From an uncultured Prevotella sp. (GTDB taxonomy: Bacteria > Bacteroidota > Bacteroidia > Bacteroidales > Bacteroidaceae), in contig UQWP01000036.1 of assembly GCA_900544825.1 (NCBI GenBank), positions 1 to 36,138 on the forward strand: a stretch of 36,138 bases of DNA, in the 5' to 3' direction. Made by a program: the position numbers and the translations under genes. The notes under the pieces were generated by a model. It saw only the letters and a list, made by a program, of their open reading frames with translations. It was not told the origin of the DNA and did not search any database. Positions 1 to 9,000 of the stretch are shown here, piece after piece (positions within the stretch are counted from its first letter, which is position 1; each line of letters opens with the position of its first letter).

Positions 1-8
1 TTATATAA

Positions 9-2921
9 ATACATGATAAAGCCTTTAGACAGAGCTTATTATCCCGAACTGAGGTCATAACTACCAGCAAGAGCAACTTTCTTCAGGTAAGTTACATTGG
101 CTATATTTCACAAGAAATCAAGGCAGAAAATGGCAAGACCTTACAAATTGTCCTTCAAGAAAACTCGGAAATTCTGGAAGATGTTGTAGTTGTAGGTTAT
201 GGAACCCAAAAGAAAGTAAACCTGACGGGATCTGTTTCTGCTGTTACTGCCAAGGAATTGGCAAATAAGCCAGTTACTAGTACTGCACAGGCATTAGCTG
301 GTCTGGCTCCTGGCTTGAGTGTACTGCAAAATTCCGGACGTCCTGGCGCTGGTGCTTCTGTTAAAATCAGAGGTACAGGAACATTCTCCAGTGCAGGTAC
401 AGCTCCGTTGGTCTTGATTGACGGCTTATCAGGCAATCTGGATGATGTGGATCCTAATGATATACAGAACATCTCTTTCCTGAAGGATGCGGCGTCTGCA
501 TCTATTTACGGAAATCGCGCAGCCAATGGTGTAATCTTGATTGAAACCAAGAAGGGGGCTTCCGGCAAAACCACCATCACCTATAATAATTCTTTCGGTT
601 GGCAGTCACCAACAGAACTTCCAGACTTCTTGCCATCGTGGGAATATGCCACATATTACAACATGGCCATGAAGAATATGGGAAAGCAAGAGGCATACAC
701 TGCAGAGCAAATTCAGAAGTATCGTGATGGCTCAGATCCAGACAACTACCCTAATGTAAACCATCTAAAATGGCTTCTTGAGTCTGGTTCGGGTTTTCAG
801 CACCAGCACAATCTGAGCATTCAGGGTGGCAACAATAACCTCAGCTACAATCTTTCTGTAGGTTACAGAAACCAAGAGGGTATGACTGCCAATACCAATA
901 ATGAGCGTCTTACTGCTCTTTTCAGCATGAAGAGTGAACTATCAAAATGTTTGCACCTCAATTTGAACATCAATGCATACAACAACAAATACAATGCTCC
1001 AAACGGAGAACCACAGAGCATTGATGGAATGATTGGTTATGCTGTAAGAGAGGGTGCAATTTACGCTGGTAGAAAGTCGGATGGAAGTTTTGGATATCAA
1101 GATAATTATAGCCCGGAAGCATGGCTTAACAGCGAATCTTTCGTGAAGAATATCAGTAGAAATGTCAGTGCATCCACTCAGCTTACCTGGGATACGCCGA
1201 TTAAAGGATTGTCGATTATCGGAAAAGCTGGAGTTACCTACTGGACAAAATACGATAAGGCTTATAGAGCAGAAACTTATTTTGATGCCAACAAGACTAT
1301 AGGTCCTTCTACATTAAGTATTTGGACTGCCAACAACACCTATACCACATTTGAAGCACTTGCCACTTATGAGAAGCAAATCAAGAAGCATTACTTCAAG
1401 TTGTTGGCTGGTACATCTGTAGAACAAAGTTCAAATAAGGGTTTGGAAGGTTCTAGAAATACTTTCCCTAACAACTACTTATACGAATTAGGTTCTGGTG
1501 ACGGTTCTACTGCAAGCAATAACAGTTCGTTGGAAGAATATGCCCTGCAGTCATTCTTTGGTAGAGTAAACTACTCTTTCAATGATCGCTATCTTCTTGA
1601 GGCAAATCTTCGCTATGATGGTTCCTCACGTTTTGCCAAAGGTCATCGATGGGGTTTATTCCCTTCTGTATCGGCAGGTTGGAGAATCACTGAAGAAGAT
1701 TTTTGGAAGCAGAGCTGTCTCGCAGAGACCATTGACAACTTAAAACTTCGTGTTTCTTATGGTGTGCTTGGTAATCAGAATATTGGTCTTTATCCATACC
1801 AGCAGACATATAGTCTCGGACATAACTATCCAATTGGTAATCCTGCCGCCCTGCAGTCGGGTGCCTATATGGCAAGCTATAACAACCAGGACATTACTTG
1901 GGAAAAGACCGCTATAACAGATGTTGGCATTGACTTCAGTCTTTGGAAAGGTCGTTTCAGTGGTTCCGTTGACTATTTCTACAAGTACACTTTTGACATT
2001 TTAGCTCCAGTTGAAGTTACCAGCATCATGGGACGCTCAGTTGGTCAGTCCAATGTAGGAGCGGTTTCCAACAAGGGTATTGAAGTTAATCTTACTTATA
2101 ATGGGAAAATTGGCAAAGACTTTATTTTCAGTGTGTCGCCTAACTTCACATGGATCAAGAATGCAGTAGAAAAGCTTGCCAATGGTGCAAAGAAAGAAAT
2201 CAACAATGGCAGAATCGTAGGTCAGCCAATTGGAATCATATACGGCTACAAGACGGATGGCCTTTTTGTTGATCAGGCAGAAATTGACAATGCTCCGGAA
2301 CAGTTGGTTGGTAAGTCTGGCATCAAGCCAGGCTACGTTAAATACCAGGATATCAGCGGTCCAAATGGTGTGCCAGATGGTCAGGTAGATGCGCAATATG
2401 ATCGCACAGTCTTAGGTAGTACGACTCCTAAGTACTACTATGGTCTGAACTTGACAGCAGCTTATAAGGGATTCGATTTCTCTGCCTTGTTCCAGGGACT
2501 TGGCGGTCATAAGAGACTCATCGGTTCTTACATGGCATATGCATTCTATAATGGTGGACAGATTCAAAGATGGCAAGCCGAAAAGTGCTGGACAGAAGAA
2601 AATCCAAACAAATGGGCAGAATATCCACGCTTGGAAACTCTGAATATGAACAATACCAATCTTCAAACTTCAGACTATTGGGTACGCGACGCAAGTTATC
2701 TACGTCTAAAGAATGTCCAGATAGGATACACATTGCCTAAGCAATTAGTCAGCAAGGTGGGATTGCAGAATATTCATATCTATGTAAGTGGACAGAATCT
2801 GCTGAACATCAACAAATTCTACAAAGGATGGGATCCTGAGAATGAAATAGGAACTGGAGATGCTCCATCTTATTACCCTATCAACAAGATATACTCTTTT
2901 GGATTAAACATTAAGTTTTAA
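9..2921 (+). CDS. SusC/RagA-like TonB-dependent outer-membrane receptor, 5' end missing
   Basis: This is an outer-membrane TonB-dependent receptor of the SusC family, which imports oligosaccharides together with the SusD-like lipoprotein encoded 24 bp downstream. The frame encodes the tail of a carboxypeptidase-regulatory-like domain (VSYIGY at about 90-104), the EDVVVVGYGTQ segment (177-209), a complete plug ending in NGVILIETKKG, and a full beta-barrel ending in an aromatic residue (LNIKF). The signal peptide and most of the N-terminal domain are absent. The frame has a stop at 6-8 and no ATG before 258, so the gene is disrupted inside the window and is not merely cut by its edge. SusC-like sequence fades out at about position 60. 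The ATG at 258 lies inside the plug and would give a non-exportable protein, so the gene is probably not functional as it stands. Family assignment is secure; the cause of the truncation is not known. Confidence 0.85.
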   Translation: MHDKAFRQSLLSRTEVITTSKSNFLQVSYIGYISQEIKAENGKTLQIVLQENSEILEDVVVVGYGTQKKVNLTGSVSAVTAKELANKPVTSTAQALAGLAPGLSVLQNSGRPGAGASVKIRGTGTFSSAGTAPLVLIDGLSGNLDDVDPNDIQNISFLKDAASASIYGNRAANGVILIETKKGASGKTTITYNNSFGWQSPTELPDFLPSWEYATYYNMAMKNMGKQEAYTAEQIQKYRDGSDPDNYPNVNHLKWLLESGSGFQHQHNLSIQGGNNNLSYNLSVGYRNQEGMTANTNNERLTALFSMKSELSKCLHLNLNINAYNNKYNAPNGEPQSIDGMIGYAVREGAIYAGRKSDGSFGYQDNYSPEAWLNSESFVKNISRNVSASTQLTWDTPIKGLSIIGKAGVTYWTKYDKAYRAETYFDANKTIGPSTLSIWTANNTYTTFEALATYEKQIKKHYFKLLAGTSVEQSSNKGLEGSRNTFPNNYLYELGSGDGSTASNNSSLEEYALQSFFGRVNYSFNDRYLLEANLRYDGSSRFAKGHRWGLFPSVSAGWRITEEDFWKQSCLAETIDNLKLRVSYGVLGNQNIGLYPYQQTYSLGHNYPIGNPAALQSGAYMASYNNQDITWEKTAITDVGIDFSLWKGRFSGSVDYFYKYTFDILAPVEVTSIMGRSVGQSNVGAVSNKGIEVNLTYNGKIGKDFIFSVSPNFTWIKNAVEKLANGAKKEINNGRIVGQPIGIIYGYKTDGLFVDQAEIDNAPEQLVGKSGIKPGYVKYQDISGPNGVPDGQVDAQYDRTVLGSTTPKYYYGLNLTAAYKGFDFSALFQGLGGHKRLIGSYMAYAFYNGGQIQRWQAEKCWTEENPNKWAEYPRLETLNMNNTNLQTSDYWVRDASYLRLKNVQIGYTLPKQLVSKVGLQNIHIYVSGQNLLNINKFYKGWDPENEIGTGDAPSYYPINKIYSFGLNIKF

Positions 2922-2945
2922 GTAGAACTTTCAATTCTTAGAAAA

Positions 2946-4631
2946 ATGAAACATCTAAAAAATATATTCAAGACTGCTCAAGCTTGCATTGTAGCGTCTT
3001 CATTATTATGCGTAGTGGCAGGTTGTTCTGATTTATTGGAAAAAGAACCTCCTTCTGCTATCTCCAATGGCAATTTCTGGACTAGTGAAGGAGATGCCAA
3101 ACTTGCTCTTACAGGATGCTATCGTTTCCAGACAGGATGGTCACATGATGCATTTGACACTCCACAGGGATTGTTATATCTTGACTTTGCCGGTGGTAAT
3201 GGTACGGAAAAGGAAAGCTTCACGACATTGATGGCAAGTTCGAATACCGTAGCTACCAATAATAACTTGCGATGGTATTGGGGTAATGCTTATGTGCAGA
3301 TTGCCAACTGCAATACATTCTTAGACAATATCGAGAATTGTCCAATGGATGATGTCAAGAAGAAGCAAATGGTAGCTGAGGTGAAATGCTTGCGAGCTTA
3401 TTTCTTCTTTAATCTTGCCTTCTACTACAAAGATGTTCCTATGCCTTTGAAATCATTGACTTTGCAGGAGGCTAATAGTATAGCACAAACTCCACAGTCG
3501 GAAGTTTATAAGCAGGTGGAAAATGACTTGAAAGAGGCTGTAGGCTTGCTTCCTGAAAAGTATAGTTCCGAAGAGTATGGTCGCTTTACAAAAGGAGCTG
3601 CCTTGACATTGCTTAGTCGCCTCTATCTGGCCCAAGACCGATGGAACGATGCAATTGATGTTCTCGGACAGGTTATCAGTTCCGGGAACTATGAGATTGA
3701 CACTAGAAATGGTAAGGATAGCTACGAGAAGTTATTCCAAATAGGAGGAGAGTATAGTCCGGAGACTATTTTCTGTATTATGGGCATAAAAGACAAATAC
3801 ACGAATTCTCGTTATCAATATCTCTATCCCGAATGTGCATATGGCGGATGGCACCAGTTTGCGCCATACAATGAACTCGTCAAGGATTACTTCTGCAGTG
3901 ACGGTAAAAGCATAGAAGAATCAAGTCTTTATGATGACAATGATCCTTATGCAAATAGAGATCTGCGTTTATATGCATCTATCTTCCTGCCACCACTGGG
4001 AACATATCCTGGTACAAAATACAACGACATCACTTATGATTGTTACAAGGGTGCAAATTCTGCTGATGCATATAATAAGTTTGCCTTATTCAACGGTTAT
4101 TGTCCTAAAAAGGGTTGTGATCCTTCTGTAACTAACAATCTGGGATCGACCTATACATATACGCCTATTATGCGTTATGCAGAGGTGTTGTTGAGTTATG
4201 TAGAAGCGATGAATGAAGCAAAGCCTGAGGCAGTAACTCAAGACGTATTGGACAAAACTATAAATAAAATACGCCAACGTGTAGAGCTGCCAGGTCTTCT
4301 TAAGGCAGATCTGTCACAAGCACAGCTTCGTGAAGCTATCAGAAAGGAAAGACGTGTGGAATTGGCCTTTGAAGGCTTACGTTATTTTGATGTGCTGCGC
4401 TGGGGAATAGCAGCTGAGGTATTGAACCATACATTTACAGGAGTCAAGTTGTCTGATGATCCAAGTGCCAGAAACTATCGTGGCAGCGGATCTTCTGCTT
4501 CACCTGTAGATAAAGATATGTACTATCAGTTTGAAAAAAGAACTTGGGATGCTCACAACCGATATTTTCCAATTCCTCAGAATGATCTGAATATCAATAA
4601 GAATCTGAAACAAAACGAAGGATATAATTAA
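2946..4631 (+). CDS. SusD/RagB-like surface glycan-binding lipoprotein
   Basis: A 561-residue SusD-family lipoprotein, expected to cap the SusC-like barrel and capture glycan at the cell surface. The N-terminus is a lipoprotein signal with lipobox VVAGC, lipidated Cys27, followed by SDLLEKE, an acidic stretch typical of Bacteroidetes surface lipoproteins. TPR-type helices follow. Near the C-terminus are the family hallmarks RYAEVLLSYVEAMNEA, KIRQRVELPG and ERRVELAFEGLRYFDVLRWG, and the protein ends with the usual FPIPQNDLNINKNLKQNEGY-type tail. Length is normal for the family. It follows the truncated susC by 24 bp and would be in the same transcript, so its expression may be affected by loss of the upstream promoter. 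The substrate cannot be told from sequence. Confidence 0.93.
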   Translation: MKHLKNIFKTAQACIVASSLLCVVAGCSDLLEKEPPSAISNGNFWTSEGDAKLALTGCYRFQTGWSHDAFDTPQGLLYLDFAGGNGTEKESFTTLMASSNTVATNNNLRWYWGNAYVQIANCNTFLDNIENCPMDDVKKKQMVAEVKCLRAYFFFNLAFYYKDVPMPLKSLTLQEANSIAQTPQSEVYKQVENDLKEAVGLLPEKYSSEEYGRFTKGAALTLLSRLYLAQDRWNDAIDVLGQVISSGNYEIDTRNGKDSYEKLFQIGGEYSPETIFCIMGIKDKYTNSRYQYLYPECAYGGWHQFAPYNELVKDYFCSDGKSIEESSLYDDNDPYANRDLRLYASIFLPPLGTYPGTKYNDITYDCYKGANSADAYNKFALFNGYCPKKGCDPSVTNNLGSTYTYTPIMRYAEVLLSYVEAMNEAKPEAVTQDVLDKTINKIRQRVELPGLLKADLSQAQLREAIRKERRVELAFEGLRYFDVLRWGIAAEVLNHTFTGVKLSDDPSARNYRGSGSSASPVDKDMYYQFEKRTWDAHNRYFPIPQNDLNINKNLKQNEGYN

Positions 4632-4685
4632 AGGATACAGTTAAGAGAAACACTTAGATTATGGTTTAGGTTTTATGTTTAAGTC

Positions 4686-4722
4686 AAGAGGGGGTGTCTT
4701 TGTTCAGACATCCCCTCCTCTT
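4686..4722. terminator. Hairpin between convergent susD and fsr
   Basis: Arms 4686-4698 (AAGAGGGGGTGTC) and 4707-4722 pair, with one wobble and a small bulge, around an 8-nt loop. The hairpin lies between a plus-strand gene ending at 4631 and a minus-strand gene ending at 4782, so it probably terminates both. The downstream T-tract is weak on both strands. Confidence 0.6.
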
Positions 4723-4781
4723 AACCTCCTATATTTGTCAATACTCACTTATATAGTTACTAAAAGATCAAAGTTTTTCAT

Positions 4782-6029
4782 TTACTTTGTGTCTTCATCT
4801 ATTTCTTCAACGCTTCTCTTCTGCGTATTCGGCAAGAATCCTGCGATGATGCCGAGCAATGGCAGAAAGGCACTCACCTGGAAGATGAACTCAATACTGG
4901 TCTTGTCGGCCAGCCAGCCGAAGAAAGCGGAGCCCAGACCTCCCAGGCCAAACATCAGGCCGAAGAAGATGCCAGCTATCAATCCCACTTTGTCGGGCAT
5001 CAGGTCGGTGGCATATACCACAATGGAAGAGAACGCCGAGGCGATGATCAGTCCTGACATGAAGGTGCAGATGATAGTCCATGTGAAGTTCACAAAAGGC
5101 ATGGCAATGGCGAAAGGTGCTGCTCCCAGGATGGAGAACCAGATGACATACTTTCTGCCAAACTTATCTCCCAGCATGCCTCCTGCTACGGTTCCTATGG
5201 CAAAGGCGGCAAGGAATACGAAGAGGCACAGCTGCGAAGTCTGTACCGAGACACCGAACTTATCTATCAGGAAGAAGGTGAAGTAGCTCGTGATGCAAGC
5301 TGTATAGAAATACTTGGAGAACACGAGCATGATGAGGATGAACAGTGCCCAATACTTCACTCTTTTAGAGATATGGGTGTTGAGAAGCGGTTGTTTCTGC
5401 GGATGATTCACCACGTAAGCCAGTCTTGCCTTGTACCAGACTCCCAATCTTACCATGATGATGGCGGCGAGCAGGGCTGCAAGGGCAAACCAGGAGATGG
5501 CATGCTGTCCGAAAGGAAGGATGATGATGGCTGCCAGCAGTGGTCCTACTGCCGATCCGCCATTTCCGCCCACCTGGAAGATGGATTGCGCCAGACTCTT
5601 CTTACCTCCCGATGCCATCTGTGCTACTCTCGAAGCTGTGGGATGAAACACAGACGAGCCCAGACCTACGACGCTCACAGCCAGGAGAATCAGAAAATAA
5701 TTCTCGGCGAAGGCCAGCAGGAGCAGGCCCGCCAATGTGAAGCACATACCGATGGAGAGCGCATAGGGACGGGGATGCTTGTCGGCATACAGTCCTGTGA
5801 AAGGTTGCAGGATGGAAGAGGTCATCTGGAAGACCAGCGTGATGATGCCTATCTGTGCAAACGAGAAGTCGAACTTATCCTTCACGATCGGGTAGATGGA
5901 AGGAATGATTGACTGAATCATATCATTCAGAAAATGAGAAATACTGCAGATGATGAGCATGGAATATACCGTGCCCTCTATCATCCTGGGATTCCCCTTG
6001 ATCTTATTGCCTATTGACTTGATATTCAT
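4782..6029 (-). CDS. fsr: Fosmidomycin resistance protein-like MFS efflux transporter
   Basis: A 415-residue, 12-helix inner-membrane major facilitator transporter. It closely resembles E. coli Fsr as I know that protein: ISHFLNDMIQSIIPSIYPIV, then QIGIITLVFQMTSSILQPFTG, GSSVFHPTASRVAQMASGG, LAQSIFQVGGN, FSKYFYTACITSYFTFF, GDKFGRKYVIWFSILGAAPF and FFGLMFGLGGLGSAFFGWLAD. Length matches the family (about 406 in E. coli). Fsr exports fosmidomycin in E. coli; the natural substrate here is unknown. The gene begins 68 bp downstream of the HTCS stop on the same strand, and no good promoter was found between them, so read-through from the regulator gene is possible. The start at 6029 gives a short polar lead of about 16 residues before the first helix. 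Confidence 0.9.
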   Translation of the reverse strand: MNIKSIGNKIKGNPRMIEGTVYSMLIICSISHFLNDMIQSIIPSIYPIVKDKFDFSFAQIGIITLVFQMTSSILQPFTGLYADKHPRPYALSIGMCFTLAGLLLLAFAENYFLILLAVSVVGLGSSVFHPTASRVAQMASGGKKSLAQSIFQVGGNGGSAVGPLLAAIIILPFGQHAISWFALAALLAAIIMVRLGVWYKARLAYVVNHPQKQPLLNTHISKRVKYWALFILIMLVFSKYFYTACITSYFTFFLIDKFGVSVQTSQLCLFVFLAAFAIGTVAGGMLGDKFGRKYVIWFSILGAAPFAIAMPFVNFTWTIICTFMSGLIIASAFSSIVVYATDLMPDKVGLIAGIFFGLMFGLGGLGSAFFGWLADKTSIEFIFQVSAFLPLLGIIAGFLPNTQKRSVEEIDEDTK

Positions 6030-6097
6030 TACTTCTTCTTATTATTATTATTTTTATTCATACAATTCTATCGGCAAACCATCAGTTCAGGCAGGCT

Positions 6098-9000
6098 TTA
6101 CTTGCCATACTTGCTCGGTGCGATTCCATACTTATTCTTGAAGCATTTATAGAAATAGGTGGAATCGGAGAAACCAACCTTTTCGCTGATCTCACTTACG
6201 GTGTATTCACCTTCCAGCAGGAGCTTGGCGGCAATGCGCAGGCGCTCGTTCTGGATATAGATGTTTGGCGAAACACCCATGATGCTCTTGGTGCGGTTAT
6301 ATACCGTGGTACGGCCCAGGCAGAGCAGATCGGCAAGACGATCAACATTGAAGTTGTTGTCGCCGATATGCTGTGCCACGATAGCCTCCAGCTTATCCTT
6401 GAACTTCTTGTCGAGGGTGGACATCAGGAGGGTAGGCTCATTCTTCTTGAGCTCCTTCACTGGCTTGATCAGGATAGCTTCTCCGCAGGAAGACAGCTCT
6501 GTGTTCTCTAGTGGAGCATTTTCCTTAAGAGTCGTTTCCTGACGAAGCGCCTTCTCTTGCTTCGCCTTCTCCTCAGCCTGCTGCTTCGCCTTCAGGTCCA
6601 TAGCCACAAACTGCAGGGCTCTGGCAATGAGGAGCTTGAAGTTGCAAGGCTTCACCATATAGTCATCTACGAAGTTCTTGTATGCCTTCAGGATATGGCT
6701 GGTATCGTCAAAGGCTGTCAGCATGATGACAGGGATGTTCTGTGTCTCAGGATCTGCCTTCATGTTGCTTACAATCTCGTAGCCGCTCATCTCCGGCAAC
6801 TGGATGTCGCTGATGAGCAGGGCTGGCTTGATCTTCCGGATGTTCTCGTAACCCGTCTTTCCGTTCATGAATGATTCTACGTGGAAATAGACAGACAGCT
6901 CCGACTTGATCTGCTCCAGCATGTCAGGGTCGTCTTCTATCACCATCACGGTAACGTTGTTGATGGCTTTCGGAGTCATCTCCTTCACTATCATATCAAT
7001 CTCATCCTTGTCGATACTGTGGTCATCCAGCGCCTTCTTCTCGATGATATCCTCCGGCTGATACTTGCCGGCATCATTTGGCAGGGCAAAGCTGAAGCGG
7101 CAGCCTCCGAGACTCTGAGAACGCTGATAGGTGAGCGACCCCTTGTGGATTTCTGCCATCTGATGCGCCGTATAGAGACCGATGCCCATACCGCCCTTGG
7201 AAGCATAGCCGTGCATGAATGGCTTGAAGAGATCAGCCTCTCTTTCCGGCTTGATGCCCGGACCATTGTCTTCTACCGAGAAGAATACGATGTTGTTCTC
7301 CAGATAGAGTTTCACACTGATGATACCCTTGTCTGGGGTATATTTCACTGCATTGCTCAGCAGGTTATAGACGATGGCTTCCACCTTCTCCTGGTCGAAG
7401 AGCATCTCGTGGTTGCTGGTCCATGGAGTGAAGCTCATACTGATGTTCTTCTGTTTGGCTACGGTATAGAAATCATTGTAGATGCTGCGTACGAAACCGA
7501 TGATTTCGCCCTTTTCTACATTCAGCTTCATATTGCCCGTATTGATCTTGCGGAACTCCATCAGCTGGTTGATGAGTCGCTGCAGTCGTTTGGTTCCTCT
7601 GTTGAGGATGTAGATGGTGTTCTTGGAAGCATAGCCTTCTCCCTTGGTCAGCATCTTCTCCACAGCACTCTGGATGATGGCGAGCGGTGTACGGAACTCA
7701 TGAGAGATATGGGTGAAGAAGTTGATTCGGAAATCAGACATCTGTTTCTCCAATGCTATTTGCTGGTTCAGTTCGAAGTTTCTTCGCCATGAACGGTAGT
7801 AGAGCACTCCGGCTCCGCAGATGATAATCAGATAGAAGCACCATGCCCATACCGTATTGTACCAAGGCTGACAGATGGTGATGTGCAGCAGGTTTTCCTC
7901 GCTCCACTGGTTGCTGCCTATACGGGTACGGATATGCAGGGTGTAGCTGCCAGGGTTCAGGTCGCTGAACTCGGCATGGTTGATGCTGGTCATCGGGCGC
8001 CAGCTCTTGTCGATTCCCTCCATATAGTACTGGTACATAGCATTCTGGATGTGCGGATAATCGAAGTTGGAGAAGTGGATGTTGAGCGAATTCTTGTCGT
8101 GTGGCAGGCAGATTTCCCGTGTATAGTTCAGTGCCTTGGTCAGGAATGGCTCATTTTCTGCTTCGTATATCGAGATTCCATTGATGGCGAGGTCGGTGAT
8201 GACTGCCTTCATGTGGGCAGAAGGCATGCTGATGGTGCGGGATGGCTGGATGAAGATCATGCCGTCGGCTACACCGAATACCAGTCTGCCATCCTTCAGC
8301 CTGGTGGCGCAGTTCTCCGTAAAGTTGTTGCTGAAGATGGTGCGTCCTATCTGGAATGAACGGATATCATTGGTCTTGGCGTTGAGACGGAAGATTCCTT
8401 CCTCTGTACCAATCCAGATATTGCCGTAATTGTCTTCCTCCAGCGAGCGGGTATTGTTGTCGGTGAGTCCCTTGCTGGTATCAAACAATTCGTACTCCAG
8501 TTCCCCGGTCTTCTCGTTGTAGCTGCATTTCAGAACGCCTCCGGTTGCTGCAAACCACAGTTTTCCGTCATGTGCCTCGATGCCGCAATTGATTTCGCTT
8601 ACCGGCAGCTTTCCGTTTTCATCGCTGAAGCGCAGGAACTTCTGGGCAGTAATCTTCTTTTCGGCGGTATTCACCATGAGGATGCCGTTGTTGCTGCAAA
8701 CCCAGAGTCTGCCTTTTCTATCCAAAAGCAGGTCATGGATTTGTGCTTCCTTGCCGTCTGTATTCAGAAACTGCTCGAATTTCCGTGGCTGCTGCCCCGT
8801 TGCCTGTGGGGTGATGAGCAAGCCTTCTCCCCAGGTGGCAATCCAGGTTCTTCCCTGCTTGTCGAAGATGGTCTTGTAGAAGGATATGCCCGGAGCATAG
8901 TGGTCCTTCTCATATTTCCAATATCTTACACCGTCAATGTAGATGCCGTCGCCCTTGGTGGCTATCCATTTTTTGCCCTGCGGATCGATGGCATAATCGT

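Noticed and set aside
6040..6060. ATT-rich short repeat upstream of fsr as a phase-variable tract
   Set aside because: Only four ATT units are present, outside any coding frame and not between recognisable promoter boxes. This is common in AT-rich intergenic DNA.
6881..7792. Plus-strand open frames opposite the HTCS and fsr genes (for example 4675-5286, 6881-7792, 8570-9304)
   Set aside because: They overlap genes with complete domain series, show no family resemblance and have no promoter, so they are read as chance frames.
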